Positions 33,855-40,887 of a stretch of 43,589 nt of DNA are shown here, piece after piece. Numbering within the stretch: position 1 is the first letter of the stretch; each line of letters opens with the position of its first letter. Source of the DNA: an uncultured bacterium (GTDB taxonomy: Bacteria > Verrucomicrobiota > Kiritimatiellia > RFP12 > UBA1067); assembly GCA_900547945.1 (NCBI GenBank), contig URIT01000010.1:1-43589 (forward strand), in the 5' to 3' direction. The notes beneath the pieces are model-generated. The model was not told the DNA's origin. It made no database searches and was given only the letters and a program-made list of their open reading frames with translations. A program made the position numbers and the translations under genes.

Positions 33855-33951
33855 GTCGGCCTTCGGCCTTGAATGGTTCAATCGCCGTTGCGCGGCTTTA
33901 AGCTGCGCAGCGTGCCGCTTTGGGTGCGGGCGAAATTTTTGTCGCGGACCC

Positions 33952-33980
33952 TTGCGCCGGGCGATGGCTTTTGATATACT
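33952..33980 (+). promoter_or_regulatory. Promoter of tRNA-Glu
   Basis: TTGCGC (33952-33957), 17 bases, then TATACT (33975-33980) with a TG extension, ending 21 bases before the tRNA. Confidence 0.85.
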
Positions 33981-34001
33981 CCCTGCCTGTTCACGCCAGA
34001 C

Positions 34002-34076
34002 GGTCCCATCGTCTATCGGTTAGGACACGGGCTTTTCATGCCTGTAAGATGAGTTCGACTCTCATTGGGACTGCCA
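34002..34076 (+). tRNA. tRNA-Glu (anticodon TTC), CCA encoded
   Basis: The acceptor GGTCCCA (34002-34008) pairs with TGGGACT (34066-34072), with a G-T pair at the end. The D arm reads TCTATCGGTTAGGA. The anticodon stem CGGGC/GCCTG encloses loop TTTTCAT with anticodon TTC. The T arm is GATGAGTTCGACTCTCATT. The 3' CCA is encoded (34074-34076). Confidence 0.96.
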
Positions 34077-34084
34077 TTCGGAAA

Positions 34085-34112
34085 ACGTCGGCCTTTTGGT
34101 CGGCGTTTTTTC
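34085..34112 (+). terminator. Rho-independent terminator after tRNA-Glu
   Basis: CGTCGGCC and GGTCGGCG pair (two G-T wobbles) around TTTT and are followed by TTTTTT, directly after the tRNA. Confidence 0.85.
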
Positions 34113-34127
34113 TTTATCCTATCCGCC

Positions 34128-34154
34128 CGGTCGCGCGGGAGCGCGCCCCTCCCG
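34128..34154 (-). repeat. REP element (CGGGAGGG family)
   Basis: On the minus strand it reads CGGGAGGGGCGCGCTCCCGC and onward, matching the elements at 22036-22062 and 1-86 apart from one unpaired base in the stem. Confidence 0.7.
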
Positions 34155-34190
34155 TCCTCACATTTTTTTGACGCATATTTGACGTTTTCC

Positions 34191-34222
34191 TTGACACATT
34201 TCTCCGCGTTTTCTGCTATCAT
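34191..34222 (+). promoter_or_regulatory. Promoter region of dprA-topA-xerC
   Basis: TTGACA (34191-34196) and TGC-TATCAT (ending 34222) lie before the dprA start, with a long 20-base spacer. Two TTGACG copies occur just upstream (about 34168 and 34179), forming a short TTGAC repeat. Confidence 0.55.
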
Positions 34223-34249
34223 GGTGTCGAACCCGAAAGGAGTACACGC

Positions 34250-35386
34250 ATGACGGAGCGAGAGGCGCGGATTGCCTTCAACATGATTCCCGCAGTCGGC
34301 GCCGTGACGGTGGCCCGTCTCGCCGCGGAGGCGGGGGGCAGCGTTGCGGCGGCGTATGAACGCTACCCCCGGAAACAGGACTGGGAGGGGCGTGAGCCGG
34401 ACTGGGCGCGCGAACTTGAGCGGGCCGAGAAAATGCATGTACGGATCGTCACCGAAATCGATCCCGACTATCCGCCCCAGCTCGGCACGATCGCCTCGCC
34501 CCCGCTTGCCCTCTATGTGGTGGGAGACCCCACCGCGCTTGCCCACCCGGGCGTGGCGCTGGTGGGGACGCGCGCCGCGACGGCCTATGGGCGCGACGTG
34601 GCCGAGCGCTTCGCATTCGGTCTGGCCCAGCGCGGCTGGGTGGTCGTTTCGGGACTTGCGCGCGGCATCGACGCGGCGGCGCACCGTGGCGCGCTGGCGG
34701 GTGGGGGCGTCACGGTGGGCGTGCTCGGCGGCGCGCTGGACATGTTCTACCCCACCGAGAACCGCGCGCTTGCGCGTGAAATGGTGGAGAAGGGCGGGTG
34801 CGTGGTGAGCGAGTTCCCGTTCGGGCGGAGTCCAGACCCGCAGACCTTTCCCCAGCGCAACCGCATCGTCTCCGGTCTCTCCCGGGGTGTCGTCGCGGTG
34901 GAATGCCCCCTGCACAGCGGCACGCTCATCACCTGCGCGCGGGCGCTCGAACAGGCGCGTGCCGTGATGGCCGTGCCGGGTCGGATCGACTGGAAGACCT
35001 CGGCGGGCTGTCTCCATCTCATCCGCGAGGGGGCGCGCATGGTGACGGGCGTGGACGACATCGTGGAGGAGCTGACGCCGCTGGGCGGTGCGGGAACGCC
35101 GTCGCCGCCTGCGCCCCCGGCTGTCCGGGCACACCCCCCGTCGCCGCCATCCCCCGCGCCGAAAGCCCGTTCCCGGCCCCGCGCGGCCCTTCCGGAGGTG
35201 CGGCTCTCGCTGGAGGAGGCGTCCCTTCTCGGGGCGATTCCGGAGGGCGGGACGACGGTGGACGCCCTGGCGCGCGGCGTGGGCATGGGCGCCGCGCACG
35301 CGAACGCGGTCCTGGTGGGGCTGCGCCTCAAGGGACGCATTCGGTTCCTGCCCGGAAACCGTGTGGCGACGGCGCAAAAAATCTAG
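34250..35386 (+). CDS. dprA: DNA-processing protein DprA (Smf)
   Basis: The 378-residue protein has the Rossmann-like SLOG core of DprA (about 95-285: VALVGTRAATAYG, GLARGIDAAAHRGAL, FPQRNRIVSGLSRGVVAVE, SGTLITCARALEQ, AVPGRID). A Pro/Ala-rich linker and a C-terminal winged-helix domain (about 320-378) follow. DprA loads RecA onto incoming single-stranded DNA during natural transformation. AAAGGAG lies upstream of the ATG. dprA followed by topA and a xer gene is a widely conserved order, as in Bacillus. Confidence 0.97.
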   Translation: MTEREARIAFNMIPAVGAVTVARLAAEAGGSVAAAYERYPRKQDWEGREPDWARELERAEKMHVRIVTEIDPDYPPQLGTIASPPLALYVVGDPTALAHPGVALVGTRAATAYGRDVAERFAFGLAQRGWVVVSGLARGIDAAAHRGALAGGGVTVGVLGGALDMFYPTENRALAREMVEKGGCVVSEFPFGRSPDPQTFPQRNRIVSGLSRGVVAVECPLHSGTLITCARALEQARAVMAVPGRIDWKTSAGCLHLIREGARMVTGVDDIVEELTPLGGAGTPSPPAPPAVRAHPPSPPSPAPKARSRPRAALPEVRLSLEEASLLGAIPEGGTTVDALARGVGMGAAHANAVLVGLRLKGRIRFLPGNRVATAQKI

Positions 35387-35459
35387 TTTTTCGCGCTAGA
35401 TTTTCCGTCCTCCATATCGTAAAATATGCGCCCGCATAAAGAGAGAAGAGTGTAAGGAA

Positions 35460-38063
35460 ATGAGCAAGAAGCTGTTAATTGTGGAATCGCCCGCGAAGGC
35501 GAAGACGATTGCGAAGTATCTGGGCGACGCATTCACCGTCAAGTCGTCCGTCGGGCATATCCGGGACCTCCCCAAGAAGGGGCTTTCGATCAAGATCGTG
35601 CCGGAGGCGGGCAAAACCGACGCATGGACGTTCACGCCGAGCTACGAGATTTCTCCTGACAAGAAGAAGGTCGTCGAGGATCTGCGCAAGGCCGCCACGA
35701 CCTCGGACGAGGTTTTCCTCGCGCCCGATCCCGACCGTGAGGGAGAGGCCATCGCCTGGCATCTCGGCGAGGTGCTGGCCGACGTCACGAAGGGCAAGCC
35801 CGTCCACCGCGTCACCTACAACGAAATCACGAAGAACGCGGTGTGTTCCGCCGTGGCGAACCCGGGCACGCTGAACATGGCGCGCGTCGACGCGCAGCAG
35901 GCGCGCCGCATCCTCGACCGGCTCGTGGGCTTCAAGGTGTCCCCGCTCCTGTGGCGGAACCTCCAGTACGGCTATTCGCTCAGCGCGGGGCGTGTGCAGA
36001 GCGTCGCGCTGCGCCTCCTGGTCGAGCGCGAGCGCGAAATCGCCGCGTTCAAGCCCGTCGCGTACTGGGTGCTCGGCGTCGAGGCCGCGAAGGGGCCGAA
36101 GGAAACCGCGTTCGTCGCCAAGCTCGCGCGCCTGGACGGCGAAAAGCCGGACGTGAAGGACCAGGGACAGGCGGCGACCTACGTGGATGACCTGGACGGT
36201 TCGTCGCTGCGCGTCGTCTCGGTGAAGATGCAGCCGAAGACGCGCCATCCCTATCCGCCGTTCACCACGTCCACCCTCCAGCAGGCCGCGTCGAGCGTGT
36301 GCGGCTTCTCGCCCCACCGCACGATGGTGATCGCCCAGAAGCTCTACGAGGCCGGTCTCATCACCTACATGCGAACGGACAGCGTGAACATCGCGGCCGT
36401 CGCCCGCGAGGCCGCGCGGAAGCAGATCGAGCAGGATTTCGGCGCGGCATTCGTGCCCGCGAAGCCGAACGTCTACCGGTCCAAGGCCGGCGCGCAGGAG
36501 GCGCACGAGGCGATCCGCCCCACGGATGTCGCGAAGCGTCCCGGCGCGTTGGATCTCGATCCCTCCGCCGCCAAGCTCTACGACCTCATCTGGCGCCGCT
36601 TCCTGGCCTCGCAGATGGCTGACGCGCGGCTCGTGCAGAAGACGGTGGGCATTGAGGCCGAGAAGGATGCGCTCCGCCACTCCTACCTCTTCACGGCCTC
36701 CACGACCGCCGTCGAATTCGAGGGCTTCCTCGCCGTGATGAAAACCGCCGCCGCGAAGAAGGACAAGGCGAAGGACAAGGACGCGGCGGACGATGAGAGC
36801 GACGAGGTGAAGGTGTTGCCGCCGCTTGCCGAGGGGGACGCCCTCGTGCCGCTCCGGTGGCTCTCGGACCGCAAGGAGACGAAGCCGCCGGCGCGCTTCA
36901 GCGAGGCTTCGCTCGTCAAGGCGCTGGAGGAGAACGGCGTCGGCCGCCCCTCCACCTACGCGCAGACCATCGAGGTGCTCATCGACCGCCAGTACGCGAC
37001 GCGCGAGGCGCGCCAGCTCGTGCCCACCCAGCGCGGCATGGACGTGAACGACTGGCTCGTCAAGAAGCTTGCCCCCCTCTTCAACGTGGGCTACACGGCC
37101 GAGATGGAAGGCGAACTCGACAAGGTGGAGGAGGGAACGGTACGCGGGAACGGCATGCTCTCCGACTTCTACCGCAAGTTCACCGCCTGGCTGGAAGCGG
37201 CGAAGGAACCGCCTCCCGCATCCGACAAGTTCGAACAGCTCTTCGCCCTCCTGGACCAGGTCCGGCAGTGGCGGCCGGCCGTGCGGAACGGCAACCGCGT
37301 CTACGACGACCACGGCTTCGTCGAATCCGTGCGCAAGCAGCTCGCCGAGAACAAGCAGGCGGTGACGGACCGCCAGCTCCAGGCCCTCGTGAAGCTCGCG
37401 ATCGCCTACCGCGACCAGATACCGGACGGTGAGATCAAGCTCGTGGACCTCGGCTACGGACCCGACCTCGACCGCGTGAAGAACTCCCCCTCCGAGGACC
37501 TCGTGAAGTGGTGCTTCCAGACGATCGACCGTATCGGCGGCCTCACGAAGAACCCGTTCCTCAACTCCCTGCGCGAGCAGGTGGACCGCGGGCGTCTCCT
37601 CTCCGAGAAGCAGTTCCAGATCCTCGCCCGCAGCGTGGGCGAGAACGCGGGCGCGCTCGACGACGCGGAGCAGGTGCGTGCCCGCCTCGCGCCGTACGTG
37701 CCGGGCGGCTTCGAGATCGCGCCGGTCGACCCCGCCGTGCCCGAGCTGCTGAAGCTGCTCGAAAGCGTCACGGAGTGGAAGGAGCCCGTGCGCCGCGGCC
37801 GCCGCACCTACAACGACCAGGAATTCGTCTCGTCCCTGCGCGACCAGTACGCGCGCCGCAGTTCGCTCTCGCCGCGCCAGGTGCTCGCGCTCCGCCGCGT
37901 GTGCGTGAACTACAAGGCGCAGATCCCGGCCTTCGAGGAGGTGGCGGACCGTCTCGGCCTCCGCGAGCTGCCGCAGCACGAGAAGGCGGGCGACGCGGAG
38001 AAGGACGCGAAGGCGGCGGCCCGCGCCGAGCGGCGGACCTCCCGGAAGCGCGCGGGTGCATGA
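35460..38063 (+). CDS. topA: DNA topoisomerase I with unusual three-repeat C-terminal tail
   Basis: The 867-residue enzyme relaxes negative supercoils. The N-terminal Toprim domain shows LLIVESPAKAKTI, SVGHIRDLP and APDPDREGEAIAWHLGE; the catalytic tyrosine is Tyr303 (GLITYMRTDS); GVGRPSTYAQTIEVL and the remaining core run to about residue 590. The usual C-terminal zinc ribbons are absent. Instead three related helical units occur (about 596-658, 682-744 and 763-830). Repeats 1 and 3 share LLxxVxxW-x-PVRxGxRxYxD, FVxSxRxQ, and LxxRQxxAL...YxxQIP; the middle one is degenerate (FLNSLREQ, LSEKQFQIL). A Lys/Ala tail follows. The stop overlaps xerC by 4 bp. Confidence 0.95.
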   Translation: MSKKLLIVESPAKAKTIAKYLGDAFTVKSSVGHIRDLPKKGLSIKIVPEAGKTDAWTFTPSYEISPDKKKVVEDLRKAATTSDEVFLAPDPDREGEAIAWHLGEVLADVTKGKPVHRVTYNEITKNAVCSAVANPGTLNMARVDAQQARRILDRLVGFKVSPLLWRNLQYGYSLSAGRVQSVALRLLVEREREIAAFKPVAYWVLGVEAAKGPKETAFVAKLARLDGEKPDVKDQGQAATYVDDLDGSSLRVVSVKMQPKTRHPYPPFTTSTLQQAASSVCGFSPHRTMVIAQKLYEAGLITYMRTDSVNIAAVAREAARKQIEQDFGAAFVPAKPNVYRSKAGAQEAHEAIRPTDVAKRPGALDLDPSAAKLYDLIWRRFLASQMADARLVQKTVGIEAEKDALRHSYLFTASTTAVEFEGFLAVMKTAAAKKDKAKDKDAADDESDEVKVLPPLAEGDALVPLRWLSDRKETKPPARFSEASLVKALEENGVGRPSTYAQTIEVLIDRQYATREARQLVPTQRGMDVNDWLVKKLAPLFNVGYTAEMEGELDKVEEGTVRGNGMLSDFYRKFTAWLEAAKEPPPASDKFEQLFALLDQVRQWRPAVRNGNRVYDDHGFVESVRKQLAENKQAVTDRQLQALVKLAIAYRDQIPDGEIKLVDLGYGPDLDRVKNSPSEDLVKWCFQTIDRIGGLTKNPFLNSLREQVDRGRLLSEKQFQILARSVGENAGALDDAEQVRARLAPYVPGGFEIAPVDPAVPELLKLLESVTEWKEPVRRGRRTYNDQEFVSSLRDQYARRSSLSPRQVLALRRVCVNYKAQIPAFEEVADRLGLRELPQHEKAGDAEKDAKAAARAERRTSRKRAGA

Positions 38064-39049
38064 GCCTCGCGCCGCCATGCCCGGTGAACGCCGCCACGCG
38101 CGGGGATGGCGCCGTGCGCCGTTTCCGCGCGCATCTGCTCGCGGAGCGGAACGCCTCCGCCCACACGGCCGCCGGGTATGAGCAGGACATCGCGCAGTTC
38201 GCGGCTTTCCGCTGGGGTGCCGGGGGGAAAACGCCGTTTCCGTGGCGCGCGGTGACGCCGGAAGACGCGCGCGGGTTCCTCATGGCGTTCGCGCAGGAGG
38301 GCGCGCGCCCCGCGACGACGCGCCGGAAGCTCGCATCCCTGCGGGCGTTCTTCACGTTCCTGGTCCGCGAGGGCCTGGTCCCCCGGAATCCGTTTCTCGG
38401 TCTGCGCGGTCCGAAGCTGCCCAAGCCCCTCCCGAAGGTCCTCACCGTCGAGGAGGTCGCGCGCTTCCTCGCGGCGCCGCTGGACGACCTCCGCGCGCGC
38501 CGACGGGCGGGGCTCGCCGTCACGCCCCTGGATGTGTACGTGCGGCTGCGCGACGCCGCCCTCTTCGAAACGCTCTATTCGACCGGATGCCGCATCTCCG
38601 AGGTGACGCCGCTCGTCTGGCGGCAGATCGATTTCGCGAACGGTGGCGTGGTTGTGACGGGAAAGGGCGCGAAGCAGCGTCTCTGCATCCTCGGCAAGCC
38701 CGCCCGCAAGGCGCTCCAGGCGGCGCGCGCGCAGTCCGCGACGCTCTGGCCGGACGGCGGCGGGGACGCGGCGGCGCTCTTCCTGAGCGAGCACGGACGT
38801 CCCCTCACGCCGCGCGAGGCCGAACGCCGCATGAAGGTGTGGCTCGCCTATGCAGAACTCCCTGCGGATCTTTCCCCGCACAAGTTGCGCCACAGCTTCG
38901 CGACGCATCTGCTCGATGCGGGTGCCGACCTGCGCAGCGTACAGGAAATGTTGGGGCATTCCTCCCTCGCGACGACGCAGATCTACACGCATGTCTCCAT
39001 TGAGCGGTTGAAGGACGAATACATGAAGGCGCACCCCCGCGCCCGGTAG
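38060..39049 (+). CDS. xerC: Tyrosine recombinase XerC/XerD
   Basis: The 329-residue protein has the SAM-like core-binding domain (about 20-115) and the catalytic domain with Arg (TGCRISEV), Lys (GKGAKQR), HKLRHSFATHLLDAGAD, LGHSSLATTQIYTHVS with the nucleophilic tyrosine. It resolves chromosome dimers at dif with a partner Xer protein. XerC is chosen over XerD only because of the dprA-topA context. The ATG overlaps the topA stop (ATGA), so the genes are co-translated. Confidence 0.93.
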   Translation: MSLAPPCPVNAATRGDGAVRRFRAHLLAERNASAHTAAGYEQDIAQFAAFRWGAGGKTPFPWRAVTPEDARGFLMAFAQEGARPATTRRKLASLRAFFTFLVREGLVPRNPFLGLRGPKLPKPLPKVLTVEEVARFLAAPLDDLRARRRAGLAVTPLDVYVRLRDAALFETLYSTGCRISEVTPLVWRQIDFANGGVVVTGKGAKQRLCILGKPARKALQAARAQSATLWPDGGGDAAALFLSEHGRPLTPREAERRMKVWLAYAELPADLSPHKLRHSFATHLLDAGADLRSVQEMLGHSSLATTQIYTHVSIERLKDEYMKAHPRAR

Positions 39050-39104
39050 GTCCGCGCCGTCCGTTTTTTCCGTCCGATCCTGGCGCATCTCCGAAAGGCC
39101 AATG

Positions 39105-39113
39105 TGGTATACT
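39105..39113 (+). promoter_or_regulatory. Extended -10 promoter 7 bases before an ATG
   Basis: TGGTATACT ends at 39113 and the ATG of the broken gene follows at 39121, with no room for a leader or ribosome site. Confidence 0.5.
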
Positions 39114-39120
39114 GTCTGTC

Positions 39121-39386
39121 ATGGATGTCGGGTGCGTGGGGATGCAGGGCGCGGCGAAGGCCGCCGTCCCGCCGTCGACCTCGAATGGTACGAGGGCGTG
39201 AAGAACCTGCCCGCGCTCCCGAAGGGGCACCGCGCGGTGGAGTGGGGGAAGGACATCCCGGCGGCGAAGGGGTCCGTGGTGGACAAGAAGCGCACGCTCA
39301 ACCCCGGCAACTTCTTCGGCCTCTCGCCTGAAGGGCTCGAAGGGCACGCCGCGCAAGGGCTGGGAGGCGTTCTACCGCGTCTAGGC
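39121..39386 (+). pseudogene. Frameshifted small gene, unknown family
   Basis: From the ATG the first frame ends after 26 codons. A second frame gives EWYEGVKNLPALPKGHRAVEW and then KKRTLNPGNFFGLSPE. A third frame completes GTPRKGWEAFYRV-stop at about 39386. Two frame changes would join these into about 90 residues, so it looks like a decayed gene. I do not recognise the family. No further gene is seen in 39387-39526. Confidence 0.35.
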
Positions 39387-39526
39387 GCCGTTCTGCGAGA
39401 GATGAACAGAAACATCGTCTGCATTGGCGCGGGCGACATCGGCGGCCCGACAATGGCGGAAAGGGCGTCACAGCGTTCGAAGGGGCACCATGCGCCGAAT
39501 CCGGCCCATCGCGTGCATGGACGTCG

Positions 39527-40744
39527 TTAAGGGTCCTTGGGGCGCTGTCCGGGGCCCGTTTTGCCCGCCGCCTGCACGGAAGATCGGTAGTCGCGCATGG
39601 ACATCCTTTCCTTCTTGAGGAAAAGCTCCTTGAGCGTGGCGGCGCGGGTGAAGCGGCAGAGATGCGTAATCTGGCCGATGGACAACTGTGTCTCCCGCAG
39701 GAGCCGTTTGACGTGCGCGAGCCGGTAGAACGTGATCGTCTCGTGGATTGACCGGTTCTCGACCTCACGGAAGCGCAGGTCGGCGAGCCGCCGGGAGACA
39801 CCCAGGTGGACGACAACGTCCCCGACGGAAATCGGATGCCGGGCATTGAGCTTGATGAAGTCCTTGGCACGGTTGACGAGCGCCTTTTGGGACGGAATCT
39901 GACGGGTCGAGGCCCGTTCGGTCACGGCCGACGGAAGGGCGATGCGGCGTATCCGCCCGCGATGCCGGCCGTCCATGAGCCGCGCGAGTTCGTTTGCGGC
40001 CTGGAAGCCCTGGTTCTCGAAGTCGGGGCGGATGCTGGAGAGGGGCGGTCTGGAAAGGTTGCAGATGTACTCATCGTCGTCGACGCCGAGAATCGCGATC
40101 TGGCCTGGCACGGCGAGTCCGGCCCGCCGGCAGGCATCCAACGTGTGGACGGCGTAGGTGTCGTTTGCGCAGAAGACGGCGGCGGGCTTCGCAAGCGCGG
40201 CAAGCCCCTGTGCGAGGGCCGCGACATGCGTGCCACCTTCGGTGGGCGTGGATCCGCTCAGGTACTTGGCGGTGTGCCCGAGCCGGAGCAGTGCGCGGCG
40301 AAACGCCTGCCTGCGGCGTTTGAGCCAATTCTCGCCATCGTCGTTCCCAACAAACGCGAAGTCCGCGAAGTGGTTCTGCTGGATGAAATAGCGGGCTGCG
40401 TTTCCGGCGATTTCCATGTCGTCGATATCCAGCCGGCTCGTCGTGGCGCGCGGAAACCCGTCGTACGGAATGTCGAGGAGGACGGTCGGAATGTTGGCCC
40501 GTGCGAGCCGTGCGCGAACGCTTTCCGCGCAGGGAAGCGCGGTGATGATGCCGTCGAAGCGGTTCTGGAGGACCATTCTCGCGGACGCCGCCGTCAGTTC
40601 GGTCGCCGGCTGGTTGATCCGGACATCCCATCCGATGCCCGCGCCGAGAAAGCGGAAGATGCCGACGAGCTGTTGGCGTCCGGCCGCGTTGCTCATTTCG
40701 AGTGCCAACAAGACCTTGCGGGCACGAGGAGGGAATCTCTTCAT
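39527..40744 (-). CDS. XylR-type transcriptional regulator (LacI-like sensor plus AraC DNA-binding domain)
   Basis: The 405-residue protein has a periplasmic-binding-like sugar sensor (about 8-280: VLLALEMSNAAGRQQLVGIF, RFDGIITALP, FVGNDDGENWLKRRRQAF, VFCANDTYAVHTLDAC, AILGVDDDEYICNL). Two AraC-type helix-turn-helix motifs follow (about 300-395: ISVGDVVVHLGVSRRLADLRF, LSIGQITHLCRFT). This architecture matches XylR of E. coli, which senses a sugar and activates sugar-use genes. The ligand is unknown. It is divergent from the secreted protein at 40888, a likely target. Its minus-strand -10 (TGC-TATACT) is only 7 bases before the ATG, suggesting a leaderless message. Confidence 0.92.
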   Translation of the reverse strand: MKRFPPRARKVLLALEMSNAAGRQQLVGIFRFLGAGIGWDVRINQPATELTAASARMVLQNRFDGIITALPCAESVRARLARANIPTVLLDIPYDGFPRATTSRLDIDDMEIAGNAARYFIQQNHFADFAFVGNDDGENWLKRRRQAFRRALLRLGHTAKYLSGSTPTEGGTHVAALAQGLAALAKPAAVFCANDTYAVHTLDACRRAGLAVPGQIAILGVDDDEYICNLSRPPLSSIRPDFENQGFQAANELARLMDGRHRGRIRRIALPSAVTERASTRQIPSQKALVNRAKDFIKLNARHPISVGDVVVHLGVSRRLADLRFREVENRSIHETITFYRLAHVKRLLRETQLSIGQITHLCRFTRAATLKELFLKKERMSMRDYRSSVQAAGKTGPGQRPKDP

Positions 40745-40751
40745 GCGCGGG

Positions 40752-40757
40752 AGTATA
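40752..40757 (-). promoter_or_regulatory. -10 element of the XylR-type gene
   Basis: TATACT on the minus strand with a TG extension lies 7 bases from the start codon. No clear -35 is visible. Confidence 0.5.
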
Positions 40758-40829
40758 GCAGTTCCAGGTGCATGGCGTCAACTTGCCTGAAAGCGTATTT
40801 AATTCGTGCTGAAAACATGCGTGGGCCTG

Positions 40830-40838
40830 TGCTACACT
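40830..40838 (+). promoter_or_regulatory. Promoter of the secreted beta-repeat protein
   Basis: TGC-TACACT ends at 40838, with TGAAAA (40810-40815) 17 bases upstream as a weak -35. AAAGGAAA precedes the ATG at 40888. Confidence 0.5.
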
Positions 40839-40887
40839 TGTGTTGTCGTCCATCTGCCATTGTAAACATTATAAAGGAAAGCCCCCT

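Noticed and set aside
38060..39049. The tyrosine recombinase as an integrase of a mobile element
   Set aside because: It overlaps topA in the conserved dprA-topA-xer order and has the size and motifs of chromosomal XerC/XerD.
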